Shown here: one piece after another, positions 44,712 to 53,908 of the stretch
How the letters are laid out: the number at the start of each line of letters is the position of its first letter
Position numbering within the stretch: position 1 is the stretch's first letter
Origin: Erythrobacter aurantius
GTDB taxonomy: Bacteria; Pseudomonadota; Alphaproteobacteria; Sphingomonadales; Sphingomonadaceae
Direction: 5' to 3'
Assembly: GCF_023823125.1 (NCBI RefSeq)
Contig: NZ_CP090949.1
Location: 3,310,001-3,374,000 of the forward strand
Length of the DNA: 64,000 nucleotides
Translations under genes and position numbers: made by a program
The notes under the pieces: generated by a model
Seen by the model: the letters and a program-made list of their open reading frames with translations, nothing else
The model's database searches: none
Told to the model about the DNA's origin: nothing

Positions 44712-45522
44712 CCCGCACTTCTTGCCGCCAAAGCAATGCCCATCTGGGCTACTGGCTGCTCTTTTAGGAATGCCGGTGATTAATATCACGACCAGCCTGG
44801 CGCTGATCGCAAGTTGCCGTTCATCGGCCGGAATGCTTGAGCGGTCCAGAGCATATCATGATAAGCTTCTAGGTGTTGAAGGCGGTCAGGGCTTTTGAAC
44901 ATGCCACGAGCATTGAGAAGCTTGCCATCCACGACGCTTTTCATTCAGAGGAATGTTACAAAATATCCAATCTTTGAGAACAAGATGATATCCCCTAATT
45001 ATACGATACTCGATTAGCAATTTCCCCACAAGTTCAGTTCTCTAACTCAAGAGACGTCTCCGGCTAAATATATTTTTACCACCTTAAAACCACCTGATCT
45101 TCCCTCTGTGAAAGTCGAGTACCTGATCTGCGAAAAGGTTCATGAGATTGAAACCGAGCGCGCTCAAAATTTTAGCCAAGTCGGAAGAAAATTCGAGGAC
45201 GCTAGCCTACAGCCACTCTTCATTCGCTCCCTAAAAGATTTTGTTGGCCTAGATGGCAGTAATGAACTTCTTTCCGCTATAAGAATAGTCCAGAGTCCTA
45301 CCCGGAGTTGAGCATGCCTATCCTAGTGTTGCCTATCGGCCGGTGTGGAATGTAAATTCGCCATCCACCAAGAGCTTTGTGCTGCATGCCGCATTCATGT
45401 TGCAAGGAGTCGCCGTGCCTCCACGAGAAATGGCGGGAATCAGTGGAATTACGGAGAACGCGAAAGAACACGCGGAAATGCACAAGGGGATCACGCACGT
45501 CTTTGTTTTATCAAGCGAAATT
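44712..45522. other. AT-rich non-coding right end of the island
   Basis: About 810 bp without a convincing gene. A 67-codon GTG frame at 45108-45311 has no ribosome site. The last ~100 bp lead into the right attachment repeat. Confidence 0.5.
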
Positions 45523-45573
45523 TGGATGCCCCGTGAGGATTCGAACCTCAATTGACGGAGTCAGAGTCCGTAG
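45523..45573. repeat. Right attachment-site repeat within tRNA-Gln
   Basis: Identical over 51 bp to 20523-20573. It covers the tRNA-Gln 3' part from the CCA end to the anticodon arm. The bases beyond 45573 continue the true tRNA, so the element supplied the 3' end that keeps the tRNA whole. Confidence 0.92.
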
Positions 45574-45596
45574 TCTTACCATTAGACGACGGGGCA
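45523..45596 (-). tRNA. tRNA-Gln (anticodon CTG)
   Basis: The minus strand reads TGCCCCG...CGGGGCA with a 7-bp acceptor stem, an encoded CCA at the 3' end (45523-45525), the T-arm GAGG-TTCGAAT-CCTC and the anticodon arm ACGGA-CTCTGAC-TCCGT. The anticodon CTG reads CAG (Gln). It is the integration site of the island and remains intact. Its 5' half and promoter lie outside the island, to the right. Confidence 0.93.
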
Positions 45597-45760
45597 TTAC
45601 CGCGCGCAGAATCAGATTGCTCTGCCGTGCGAGACGCGCCTGTTAGGTTCGCAAGACTGTGCGGTCAAGGCCGACTTGCTTGCTCTTGCCCTGCACCGCT
45701 GTTAGATTTGGCTTCAGGTGCTGGCGCTCCATTCGCGTCAGTGAGAAGAAAGAATGATTT

Positions 45761-47080
45761 ATGGCGGATACGCTTCCGCCGGACGAGAACAGGAGAGCTG
45801 GTAAAAACAGGGGCGACAGGTCCGGCAAAGTAGCCGATTTTCGCTACAAGCGCTCCCACCAGCCAGGCCAGAGGCCGAACGAGAGGTCCAATGCCAAACG
45901 CGCTCCGAAAGCGCGCAAAGGCGATGGCAACGAAACACCCAAAACGCGCGGACAGCGCGGAACCGCCCCGCGTGGCCAGGCCTTGCGTGGAGCAGCGGGC
46001 CGACCGGCCGCAGGTGCGCCTCAAATGCGCGGAGAAGCATACGCCGCGCTGGATCTCGGGACGAACAATTGCCGCCTGCTGATCGCGCGGCCTTCAGGTC
46101 GCGACTTTACCGTAATCGACGCCTTCAGCCGCGTGGTAAAACTGGGCGAAGGGCTTGCAACCAGCGGCCGGCTTTCGGACGAGGCCATGGACCGGGCGCT
46201 GGGCGCCCTGTCCATCTGCGCGGACAAGCTGCGCCGCCGCAATGTCCGCCTTGCCCGATCGGTGGCGACAGAGGCATGCCGCAGGGCCGAAAACGGAGCG
46301 GAATTCATCGAGCGGGTGCGCCGCGAAACCGGCATCGTGCTCGACATCATCAGCGCCGAGGAGGAGGCCCGGCTGGCCGTTCTGGGCTGCCACATTTTGC
46401 TCGAACAGGGTGAAGGCCCGGCTGTCATCTTCGACATCGGCGGCGGCTCGACCGAGCTTGTACTGCTTGAACCGGGCGGTCGCATCCCGCGCATCATCGA
46501 CTGGCAAAGCGTGCCCTGGGGCGTGGTATCCCTGACCGATACCGTGGGCCGGGGAGAGGACAGTCGTGCTGCACGGCTGGATCGCTACGCCCGGATGCGG
46601 CAACTGGTGTCGGACAGTTTCGCCCCCTTCGCTCAGCGCATTGCATCAGCCGCCCAGTGCGACGACATCCGCCTGCTGGGCACCAGCGGCACTGTCACCA
46701 CACTGGCGAGCCTCCATCTTGAACTGCCGCACTATGATCGCAAGGCGGTGGATGGTTTGATCGTACCGTCCCATGCCATGCGCACCATCAGCAGCGATCT
46801 GTCCGCGATGTCTCCGGAGGAGCGCAGCGAATTGCCATGCATCGGGCAGGATCGCGCCGATCTGGTGGTGGCAGGCTGCGCCATTCTCGAATCGATACTC
46901 GACCTGTGGCCGGCAGAGCGGCTCGGAGTTGCCGATCGCGGCATTCGCGAAGGGATCTTGCGCAGCCTGATGGCCGCGGAACGCCAGAGCGAGCGCAGCC
47001 TGCGCGCGCTCAACGAAATGCGGGCGAGCAAACCGCGCAGGCCAAACGGGCACAAGACTAACGGGCAGGGGTCCAAATGA
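45761..47080 (+). CDS. Ppx/GppA-family phosphatase
   Basis: 439 residues. A basic, Arg/Lys/Pro-rich N-terminal tail of ~90 residues precedes the actin-like ASKHA domain: ALDLGTNNCRLLIA (phosphate 1), ATEACRRAENGAEFIERV, VIFDIGGGSTELVL (phosphate 2) and LLGTSGTVTTLASLHL. The family hydrolyses polyphosphate or pppGpp. The long basic tail, which might bind polyP or RNA, is unusual. It overlaps rlmE by four bases. Confidence 0.9.
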   Translation: MADTLPPDENRRAGKNRGDRSGKVADFRYKRSHQPGQRPNERSNAKRAPKARKGDGNETPKTRGQRGTAPRGQALRGAAGRPAAGAPQMRGEAYAALDLGTNNCRLLIARPSGRDFTVIDAFSRVVKLGEGLATSGRLSDEAMDRALGALSICADKLRRRNVRLARSVATEACRRAENGAEFIERVRRETGIVLDIISAEEEARLAVLGCHILLEQGEGPAVIFDIGGGSTELVLLEPGGRIPRIIDWQSVPWGVVSLTDTVGRGEDSRAARLDRYARMRQLVSDSFAPFAQRIASAAQCDDIRLLGTSGTVTTLASLHLELPHYDRKAVDGLIVPSHAMRTISSDLSAMSPEERSELPCIGQDRADLVVAGCAILESILDLWPAERLGVADRGIREGILRSLMAAERQSERSLRALNEMRASKPRRPNGHKTNGQGSK

Positions 47081-47742
47081 CACGTTCAGGCCGCAACCCG
47101 GAACGGCGGGTCAAGACCGCCAAGAAGCGCACCGAAAGCTCGACCCGCTGGCTGCAACGCCAGCTCAACGATCCCTATGTCCGGCAGGCCAAGGCCGACG
47201 GGTACCGCAGCCGCGCCGCTTACAAGCTGATCGAACTGGATGATCGGTTTCGCCTGATTCGCGGGGCGAAACGTGTGGTCGACCTTGGCATTGCACCGGG
47301 CGGGTGGAGCCAGGTCGTGCGGGCCAAAGCTCCCAAATCCCAAGTCGTCGGCATCGACCTGTTGCCGACCGAACCGATCGACGGCGTCACGATTTTCCAG
47401 ATGGATTTCATGGACGACAAGGCCCCCGCGATGCTTGAAGAAGCGTTGGGCGGCGCGCCCGACCTTGTGCTGTCGGATATGGCGGCAAACACGGTGGGCC
47501 ACAAACAGACCGACCATTTGCGCACGATGGCTCTTGTCGAAGCGGGGGCATGGTTCGCGGTGGAAACGCTGGAAAAAGGCGGGGCCTTCGTCGCCAAGGT
47601 GCTGGCTGGTGGAACCGACACCGAATTGCTGGCGCTGCTGAAAAAGCATTTCACCAGCGTCAAACACGCGAAACCTCCGGCAAGCCGCAAGGACTCGTCG
47701 GAGTGGTATGTTGTGGCGCAGGGATTCAAGGGGCGCGACTGA
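47077..47742 (+). CDS. rlmE: 23S rRNA (uridine-2'-O)-methyltransferase RlmE
   Basis: 221 residues, FtsJ/RrmJ fold. SRAAYKLIELDDRF holds the first catalytic Lys, VVDLGIAPGGWSQVV is the SAM-binding site, VLSDMAANTVGHKQTDHLR has the Asp, and GGAFVAKVLAG the second Lys, followed by SSEWYVVAQGF. It methylates the A-loop uridine of 23S rRNA. ATGA overlap with ppx indicates an operon. Confidence 0.95.
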   Translation: MTRSGRNPERRVKTAKKRTESSTRWLQRQLNDPYVRQAKADGYRSRAAYKLIELDDRFRLIRGAKRVVDLGIAPGGWSQVVRAKAPKSQVVGIDLLPTEPIDGVTIFQMDFMDDKAPAMLEEALGGAPDLVLSDMAANTVGHKQTDHLRTMALVEAGAWFAVETLEKGGAFVAKVLAGGTDTELLALLKKHFTSVKHAKPPASRKDSSEWYVVAQGFKGRD

Positions 47743-47751
47743 ACGCGCCCC
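47730..47751. terminator. Hairpin between convergent rlmE and cytochrome genes
   Basis: GGGGCGCG (47730-47737) pairs with CGCGCCCC (47744-47751) around ACTGAA, which contains the rlmE stop. No U-run follows in either direction, so termination is plausible but not certain. Confidence 0.5.
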
Positions 47752-47760
47752 GAGATTGGA

Positions 47761-48423
47761 TTATTCGGCTGCTTCTGCTGCCGGAGCAGCCTCGGCTGCG
47801 ACTTCGCCTTCGGCGGCTTCTTCAGCGACCGGCTCTTCTGCCGGAGTGAACTCAGGCAGGGCAAGGCTGCTGCCGTTCGCGTTCATGTAGAGCGCCACGG
47901 CGGCCCGGTCTTCGATGCTGGACAGACCAGCAAAGCCCATCTTGGTGCCATCGACGTAACCGCGCGGGTTCTTGAGCCACTCGTTCATTTCGTCCCAGCC
48001 CCACTGGCCGCCGTGACTCGCCATGGCCGAGCTGTAAGCATAGCCGGGAGCATGACTGCCGATGGCTGTTCCCATAACCCCATAGAGGTTCGGGCCGACA
48101 CCGTTGGCACCGCCCTGATCGATCGAGTGGCAGGCCGAGCACTTGGCGAAGACTTTTTCGCCATCTTCGACAGTCACGGAGGCCAGCGCTTCGGCGAAGG
48201 AAATTTCTTTCGTGCCGGAATCTTCCTCAACCGCGCCTTCGATCACGTAACCCAACTGTTCGGGGCGTTCCGGATCGTAGCCGTGGAAATACTTGTCCGC
48301 GAGGATCGAAAAGCCAAGGCCGAGGCCGGCTGCAAAAAGCACCCAACCCGCTGCGGTGTTGAACAGATCGCCCGAGCCCTGATCCGCGCCCTGCGAAGCT
48401 TCATTGTTGGTTTCTTGTGTCAT
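47761..48423 (-). CDS. Membrane-anchored class I cytochrome c (CycM/c552-like)
   Basis: 220 residues. A single N-terminal transmembrane helix (AAGWVLFAAGLGLGFSILAD) anchors a c-type cytochrome domain: heme motif CSACH in VFAKCSACHSIDQGG, proline loop GPNLYGVMG and Met ligand in GTKMGFAGL. An acidic Ala/Glu-rich tail of ~35 residues follows. Such cytochromes carry electrons from the bc1 complex to cytochrome oxidase. Confidence 0.92.
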   Translation of the reverse strand: MTQETNNEASQGADQGSGDLFNTAAGWVLFAAGLGLGFSILADKYFHGYDPERPEQLGYVIEGAVEEDSGTKEISFAEALASVTVEDGEKVFAKCSACHSIDQGGANGVGPNLYGVMGTAIGSHAPGYAYSSAMASHGGQWGWDEMNEWLKNPRGYVDGTKMGFAGLSSIEDRAAVALYMNANGSSLALPEFTPAEEPVAEEAAEGEVAAEAAPAAEAAE

Positions 48424-48555
48424 CCCGGCGCTCCCTTAATGCGCCCCCTTGGCCCGTGCAAGGCGAAACGCATCACCATCTGGTGCATCAAACGCAAGAA
48501 GCGCCAATAGCCCCACTTGCCGACAACGCAAGGGGGCTCTAGCAGGCTGTCAACC

Positions 48556-49449
48556 ATGCACAGCTTTCCTGGCCCCGCCCTTTCGATAGTCGAAGAACTG
48601 CGCACCGCTGCCGCGGCCGATCCGGCGTGTGCCATCGCGTTTCAAGGTTCTCCCGGTGCAAATTCGCATCGCGCGGCAATGGAAGCGCGCCCTGAAGCGC
48701 TACCGCTTCCATGCTTCAGTTTCGAAGACGCGCTTGAAGCGGTGAAGGACGGGCGCGCGGGTCAGGCGATCATCCCGATTGAGAATTCGCAGCATGGCCG
48801 GGTGGCCGACATCCATTTCCTGCTACCCGAAAGTGGCCTTGCCATTGTCGGCGAATACTTCATGCCGATCCATCACGCGCTGATGGGCCTTGGCGAAGGA
48901 CCATTCGAAGCCGCCTACAGCCACCCTCAGGCTTTGGGTCAGTCGCGATTCTTCCTGCGGGAGCGGGGCATTGTTCCGCTCAGCTATGCCGACACGGCTG
49001 GCGCTGCCGCCTTTGTGGCCGAGAAAGGCGACCCGACGGTTGCTGCCATCGCGCCCGCCATCGCGGCGGAACTTTACGGCTTGGATATCGTCGAGCGCAA
49101 TGTCGAAGACAGCGATGACAACATGACGCGTTTCGTGATCCTCGCGGACAAGCCGACCTTCATCAATGTCGACGCCGGAAAACCAGCCATCACCACCTTC
49201 GTCTTCGAAGTGAAGAACATTCCGGCGGCGCTTTACAAGGCGCTGGGCGGGTTCGCCACCAACGGCGTCAACATGACCAAGCTGGAAAGCTACCAGCAAG
49301 GCACCAGCTTTTCCGCCACCCGCTTTTACGCCGACATCATCGGCATCCCCGGCGATCCGGCAGTCGATCGTGCGTTGGAGGAATGTGCGTTTCATTCCAA
49401 GGAATTGCGAGTGCTGGGCACCTACGAACAGGGCCGCAAGCGCGGTTAA
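48556..49449 (+). CDS. pheA: Prephenate dehydratase
   Basis: 297 residues. Catalytic domain with IAFQGSPGANSHRAA, IIPIENSQHGRV and DNMTRFVIL (the Thr-Arg-Phe of the active site), then a C-terminal ACT domain (TTFVFEVKNIPAALYKALGG, NMTKLESYQQG with the ESRP-like motif changed to KLESYQQ). It makes phenylpyruvate for phenylalanine. ATG at 48556 is preferred to an in-frame start 39 bp upstream. Confidence 0.95.
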   Translation: MHSFPGPALSIVEELRTAAAADPACAIAFQGSPGANSHRAAMEARPEALPLPCFSFEDALEAVKDGRAGQAIIPIENSQHGRVADIHFLLPESGLAIVGEYFMPIHHALMGLGEGPFEAAYSHPQALGQSRFFLRERGIVPLSYADTAGAAAFVAEKGDPTVAAIAPAIAAELYGLDIVERNVEDSDDNMTRFVILADKPTFINVDAGKPAITTFVFEVKNIPAALYKALGGFATNGVNMTKLESYQQGTSFSATRFYADIIGIPGDPAVDRALEECAFHSKELRVLGTYEQGRKRG

Positions 49450-49521
49450 CCCCAAAGCACCAGCGAAAAGACGCCAAAGCCTGTTGCACCGCCGGTGTGG
49501 CCATGCCACCAGTGCGCTTGC

Positions 49522-50247
49522 ATGACCAACGCTGTGCAGACCATTCCGGCAGAACAGGGCGCACCTGCCGCAATTCCTGTCGCCAGCAGCCCTCCTGCCA
49601 ATGCAGCGGGCGCGCCCGATGGCTGGCAGGAACTGCGCGGCGATCCCGACATCCAGTTTGAAGAGATCACCCTGGTCCCGCCAGACCCGCCCGAGCCCGG
49701 ATGGCTGGCAGAGCTGCTGGGTGCTGTGCTTGATTTTCTCGCCTCGATACTTGCCCCGGTGGGCCAGGCGCTCGGCCTTTCATGGCCGGTGCTGCAATGG
49801 GTGCTGCTGGCCTTACTGGCGGCGTTCGTCCTTTATCTGCTGGCGCGCACATTCGGCCCTCTGGCACAACGCGCCAAAGCTGCACGCCGGGCGCGCAGCG
49901 AGCCGGAATGGGCGCCAGACCGCGAAGAATCGCTTGCCCTGCTCGAAGATGCGGACCGTTTGGCCGCCGAAGGTCGCTTTGACGAGGCGACTCACCTGTT
50001 GCTGATCCGCAGTGTCGGGCAGATCGCGCGGGCACGGCCCGACTGGGTCGAACCTTCGAGCACCGCGCGCGAACTTGCCGCCCTGCCCGCGCTTTCCGAC
50101 AAAGCGCGCGGAGCCTTTGCCACGATTGCCGAGCGGGTCGAACGCAGCCTGTTCGCGCTTACCGCTCTCGACCGTACCGATTGGGAAGCGGCCCGCACAG
50201 CCTATGCCGATTTCGCGCTCAGCCGGATCGAAGGAGGCAAGGCATGA
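49522..50247 (+). CDS. DUF4129 membrane protein
   Basis: 241 residues. A Pro/Ala-rich N-terminal part, two close hydrophobic stretches (LAELLGAVLDFLASILAPVG, VLQWVLLALLAAFVLYLLAR) and a cytoplasmic C-terminal domain with LLEDADRLAAEGRFDEATHL, the DUF4129 pattern. It is the first gene of a six-gene MoxR-type cluster; its stop overlaps the next ATG. Function unknown; probably a membrane partner of MoxR. Confidence 0.85.
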   Translation: MTNAVQTIPAEQGAPAAIPVASSPPANAAGAPDGWQELRGDPDIQFEEITLVPPDPPEPGWLAELLGAVLDFLASILAPVGQALGLSWPVLQWVLLALLAAFVLYLLARTFGPLAQRAKAARRARSEPEWAPDREESLALLEDADRLAAEGRFDEATHLLLIRSVGQIARARPDWVEPSSTARELAALPALSDKARGAFATIAERVERSLFALTALDRTDWEAARTAYADFALSRIEGGKA

Positions 50248-51542
50248 GCACCGGCATTCAGCGGGCACGCGGCGCATCGCCATTCAGCCGGGGTGGTTTC
50301 CTGGCGGTGCTGGTGGTGGGCTTCATCGCATTTCTGGCCATGCTCTATTTCATCGCCACGGGCGATACCGGTGAACCTGACAGCGGCGGCGAAGCGCATG
50401 CCGCGGCTGACGGGATCAACGGCTATTCAGGGCTGGCAAGGCTGCTCAAGGCGAATGGGTACACCGTCGAAACTTCCCGCAGCCGCGCCGGGTTCGAGAC
50501 GACCGACCTGCTGATCCTTACCCCTCCTGCATTCACCGACCCTGAGGAATTCGCCGAAATCCTGAATAATCGCGAGTATCTCGGCCCGACTCTGGTGATC
50601 CTGCCAAAATGGCAGGCGATCAAACCCCGCGATGATGTGATCGAGGCAGACGAGGAACGGATGCAGGACGATTGGGTCAGCCTGATCGACGCAAGCGCGC
50701 AGGACTGGACCAGCGAGCTGCCGCCCCCCTTCAAGCTTACCCATGAAATCGAGAAACTCGAAGACGATGCGGCAACATCATGGGGCGGGCTGGAATTGTC
50801 GGGCGAGCTTCCGACCAGAACAATCAGCTATGCCGAATCCGGCGCAGGCCTTGAGCCTTTGATCGTTGATGCCGGTGGCCATGCGCTGGCGGTTCAGGTC
50901 GTCGGTGAAGAAGGCAGCGAATACTACGAAAACGCGCATTGGGTCATGTTCGTGGCGGAACCGGACCTCATGAACAATTACGGGCTTGCCGATCCGACCC
51001 GGGCCGCCGCCGCGCTCGCATTGGTGCGGGAGGCTGGATATGGCGATACCGATGCGATCACGATCGACCTGACGCTCAATGGCTATGGCGGTTCGGTCAA
51101 CCTCTTGACCCTCGCCTTCCAGCCGCCATTCCTTGCCGCAACGTTGTGCCTGATCCTCGCCCTGCTGATCGTGGGCTGGCGCGCTTTCTTGCGGTTCGGG
51201 CCGACGGCGGCCCCTGCGCAGGAACTGGCTTTCGGCAAGCGCCGGCTGGTCAGCAATGGGGCCGGGCTGATCGTGCGCGCCCGGCGGATGCGGCTGCTGG
51301 GCGAACCCTATATCGCGTTGATCGAGCGCAAGCTGGCCCATGCGCTCGGCCTTGCCCGGGCGGATGAGGAAACGCTCGACGCTGCCGTCTCTCGCCGATT
51401 GCCCGGTGAAGAAAGCTTTTCCAGCCGCGCCGCACGGCTGCGAGAGGCGGAACGCCCGGTCGACATACTGCGCGCCGCGCAGGCCCTTTACGAGCTTTTG
51501 CACAAGACATCTGGCCATTCAGAAAGAGAAGCATCCCGATGA
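50244..51542 (+). CDS. DUF4350 domain-containing membrane protein
   Basis: 432 residues. One N-terminal transmembrane helix ([20 protein letters not shown]), a GATase-like DUF4350 domain (~60-250: [35 protein letters not shown]), a second helix near 305-325 ([20 protein letters not shown]) and a cytoplasmic tail. ATGA overlap with both neighbours; part of the MoxR operon. Confidence 0.85.
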   Translation: MSTGIQRARGASPFSRGGFLAVLVVGFIAFLAMLYFIATGDTGEPDSGGEAHAAADGINGYSGLARLLKANGYTVETSRSRAGFETTDLLILTPPAFTDPEEFAEILNNREYLGPTLVILPKWQAIKPRDDVIEADEERMQDDWVSLIDASAQDWTSELPPPFKLTHEIEKLEDDAATSWGGLELSGELPTRTISYAESGAGLEPLIVDAGGHALAVQVVGEEGSEYYENAHWVMFVAEPDLMNNYGLADPTRAAAALALVREAGYGDTDAITIDLTLNGYGGSVNLLTLAFQPPFLAATLCLILALLIVGWRAFLRFGPTAAPAQELAFGKRRLVSNGAGLIVRARRMRLLGEPYIALIERKLAHALGLARADEETLDAAVSRRLPGEESFSSRAARLREAERPVDILRAAQALYELLHKTSGHSEREASR

Positions 51543-52546
51543 GCACAGAAATGGACACACCGCAGCAACAATCCCCGCAAGCCGGCGCGATGACGCTGCA
51601 ACAGGTGCGCGATCTCGCACAGGCCATCCGCGCGGAAGTGGCAAAAGCGATTGTCGGGCAGGATGCCATGGTTGATCACCTGCTAGTCGCCCTGATCAGT
51701 CAGGGTCACGTCCTGCTCGAAGGGCCTCCGGGGACGGCCAAGACGTTCCTTGCGCAGGCATTCTCCACCGCGCTCGGCCTAGATTACGGGCGCATCCAGT
51801 TCACGCCCGATCTGCTGCCGGGCGACATCCTCGGCTCCAACCTGTTCAATTTCCAGACCAGCCAATTCACGCTGACGCGTGGGCCGATCTTCTGCGAATT
51901 GCTGTTGGCGGACGAAATCAACCGCACACCGCCCAAGACACAGGCCGCGCTGCTCGAAGCGATGCAGGAACGCCGCGTGACGCTGGACGGGGAAACCCAC
52001 CAGTTGCCGCCCCGCTTCATGGTGGTCGCAACCCAGAACCCGATCGAAAACCAGGGCGTCTATCCCCTGCCCGAAGCCCAGCTTGACCGGTTCCTGTTCA
52101 AGCTGCTGGTCCCCTATCCCGACGAAGCCGAAGAAGCCCGGATCGTTGCCACCTATGGCTCGCGCTCAGGTCCGCAAAAACCAGCCGATCTGGGGGTCAC
52201 ACCCGTATCCAACGCGCAGATGCTGGCCACCGCCAGTGCCGCGCTGGATCATGTCACCGTGGCCGACGAGATCACCCAGTATGTCGTGCGGTTGGTGCGG
52301 GCGACGCGGGAGCATTCCGAACTGGCTGTCGGCGCATCGCCACGCGCCGCTGTGATGCTCGCAAATGCCGCCCGAGCGCGGGCCGCGCTTGAAGGGCGGG
52401 CCTATGTCATTCCCGACGATGTCAAGGCGCTTGCAGTATCGGTGTTGCGTCACCGCCTGACACTTAGCCCCGCTGCCGAAATCGAAGGGCGCGACGTGGA
52501 AGCGCTGGTGGCCGAATTGATCGACGCGACCCAGGCGCCACGATGA
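51539..52546 (+). CDS. MoxR-family AAA+ ATPase
   Basis: 335 residues. Walker [13 protein letters not shown], Walker [21 protein letters not shown], sensor [20 protein letters not shown] and the MoxR-type C-terminal lid. MoxR proteins act as chaperones that load VWA- or DUF58-domain partners. The DUF58 partner follows 30 bp later. Confidence 0.95.
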   Translation: MSTEMDTPQQQSPQAGAMTLQQVRDLAQAIRAEVAKAIVGQDAMVDHLLVALISQGHVLLEGPPGTAKTFLAQAFSTALGLDYGRIQFTPDLLPGDILGSNLFNFQTSQFTLTRGPIFCELLLADEINRTPPKTQAALLEAMQERRVTLDGETHQLPPRFMVVATQNPIENQGVYPLPEAQLDRFLFKLLVPYPDEAEEARIVATYGSRSGPQKPADLGVTPVSNAQMLATASAALDHVTVADEITQYVVRLVRATREHSELAVGASPRAAVMLANAARARAALEGRAYVIPDDVKALAVSVLRHRLTLSPAAEIEGRDVEALVAELIDATQAPR

Positions 52547-52576
52547 TCGGCAGGATGGTGATCGACAAACGCTAGC

Positions 52577-53908
52577 ATGGCATTCTCCCTGCCCCTTGTC
52601 CCGACCAAGCTCGCCGCGTGGCTGATAGCCGCCTTCGCGCCGTTGGCTTTGGTGATCGGCTCCGTTTCGCCAGAGCTATGGATCATCGCGCCGGTTGCCG
52701 CCGTGGCCCTGATCGCGTTGGTGGTGATCGATGGGCTGATGGCAGGCGGAGTGCGCGAATGGCAGTTTGTAGCGCCCGCCGACACGGAAGTGGGGCAGCC
52801 GTGCGCGCTCGATGTCCATGCGCGCTTTGCAGGGCGCATGGTCGGCAGGCCAAGGGCGGCGCTGGAATTCGATCCCCGGCTGGGCGAAGCGGGCAAGGCA
52901 GTGCTGGGGCTTGTGCACGATGATGAAACCGCAACCCACAGCGGCACCACCGAAGTAAGGCCGGAACGGCGCGGCACGGGCGACATCAGCCGCGCATGGC
53001 TGCGCTGGTCAGGACCACTGGGTCTTGGCGCGCGGCAATCGGTCAAAACGCTTGATACTCAGGTGCGCATCTGGCCCGATCTTTCACCGGTTCGCTCGCG
53101 CGAGTTGCAGACCTTTCTGCGCAACGCCCAGACCGGGCTGATCGCGCGGCGTATTCGCGGCGAAGGCACCCAGTTCGAGGCTTTGTCGGAATACGAACCG
53201 GGCATGGACCGGCGGCGGATCGACTGGAAGGCCAGCGCGCGGCACAACCACCTTTATGCCCGCGAGAACGAAAGCGAGCGCAACAACCAGATCGTCTTTG
53301 CCTTCGATTGCGGACAGGCGATGTGCGAACCGGTGGACGGCCTGCCGCGCATCGACCGGGCGGTGTCGGCCGCGCTCACCTGTTCCTATGTCGCCCTGAA
53401 AGGTGGCGACAAGGTTTCGCTCTTCGGCTTTGCCCAAAGGCCGCAGGTGATGACGCCGTTTGTGGCGGATTCGCGCGCGTTCCACCGCTTGCAAAGCGCG
53501 GCGGCGGGCCTCGATTATGAACCGGTCGAGCCCAATTTCACCCTTGCGCTGGCAACGCTGACTTCGAAACTCAAACGCCGTTCTTTGATCGTGCTGTTTT
53601 CCGATTTCACCGATCCTACGGCGGCGGAAATGATGATCGAAAGTATCGGGCGACTGGTGAACAAGCATCTGGTGCTGTTCGTCACCATTGCCGACAGCGA
53701 GCTCGAAAGTTTCATCGACGAGGAACCGGGCGATGTTGCGACGCTTGCCCGCTCGGTGACGGCGGACACCCTGCTGCACCAGCGCCAGATCGTGTTGCAG
53801 CGGCTCCGTCGCATGGGCGTCGACGTGATCGAAGCGCCCTATCGCCAGATCGGGTATCGTCTGATCGACAAGTATTTCCTGATCAAGAACAGCGAGGCAA
53901 TCGGATGA
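52577..53908 (+). CDS. DUF58 domain-containing protein
   Basis: 443 residues. Two N-terminal transmembrane helices (~10-55), then the DUF58 signature EYEPGMDRRRIDWKASARHN and a VWA-like domain (VFAFDCGQAMCEPVDGLPRI, LIVLFSDFTDPTAAEM). DUF58 proteins are usual partners of MoxR ATPases. The start codon is ATG at 52577; its 3' end overlaps the SpoIIM-like gene. Confidence 0.92.
   Translation: MAFSLPLVPTKLAAWLIAAFAPLALVIGSVSPELWIIAPVAAVALIALVVIDGLMAGGVREWQFVAPADTEVGQPCALDVHARFAGRMVGRPRAALEFDPRLGEAGKAVLGLVHDDETATHSGTTEVRPERRGTGDISRAWLRWSGPLGLGARQSVKTLDTQVRIWPDLSPVRSRELQTFLRNAQTGLIARRIRGEGTQFEALSEYEPGMDRRRIDWKASARHNHLYARENESERNNQIVFAFDCGQAMCEPVDGLPRIDRAVSAALTCSYVALKGGDKVSLFGFAQRPQVMTPFVADSRAFHRLQSAAAGLDYEPVEPNFTLALATLTSKLKRRSLIVLFSDFTDPTAAEMMIESIGRLVNKHLVLFVTIADSELESFIDEEPGDVATLARSVTADTLLHQRQIVLQRLRRMGVDVIEAPYRQIGYRLIDKYFLIKNSEAIG

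Larger units (their letters stand above)
20523..45573. mobile_element. 25-kb genomic island integrated in a tRNA-Gln gene
   Basis: The element is bounded by identical 51-bp copies of the 3' part of tRNA-Gln (20523-20573 and 45523-45573), exactly 25,000 bp apart. A tyrosine integrase lies 1.5 kb inside the left end. The intact tRNA is rebuilt at the right end. Many island genes use more A/T at third codon positions than the flanking core genes. No conjugation or phage structural genes are seen, so it looks like an integrative element moved by other means, or a decayed one. Confidence 0.9.

Noticed and set aside
45108..45311. 67-codon GTG frame near the right island end
   Set aside because: No ribosome site, no recognisable family and AT-rich non-coding surroundings; not enough support.
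20574..45522. Conjugation, phage structural or CRISPR genes in the island
   Set aside because: I looked for relaxase, type IV secretion, capsid or portal genes and for regularly spaced repeats and saw none.
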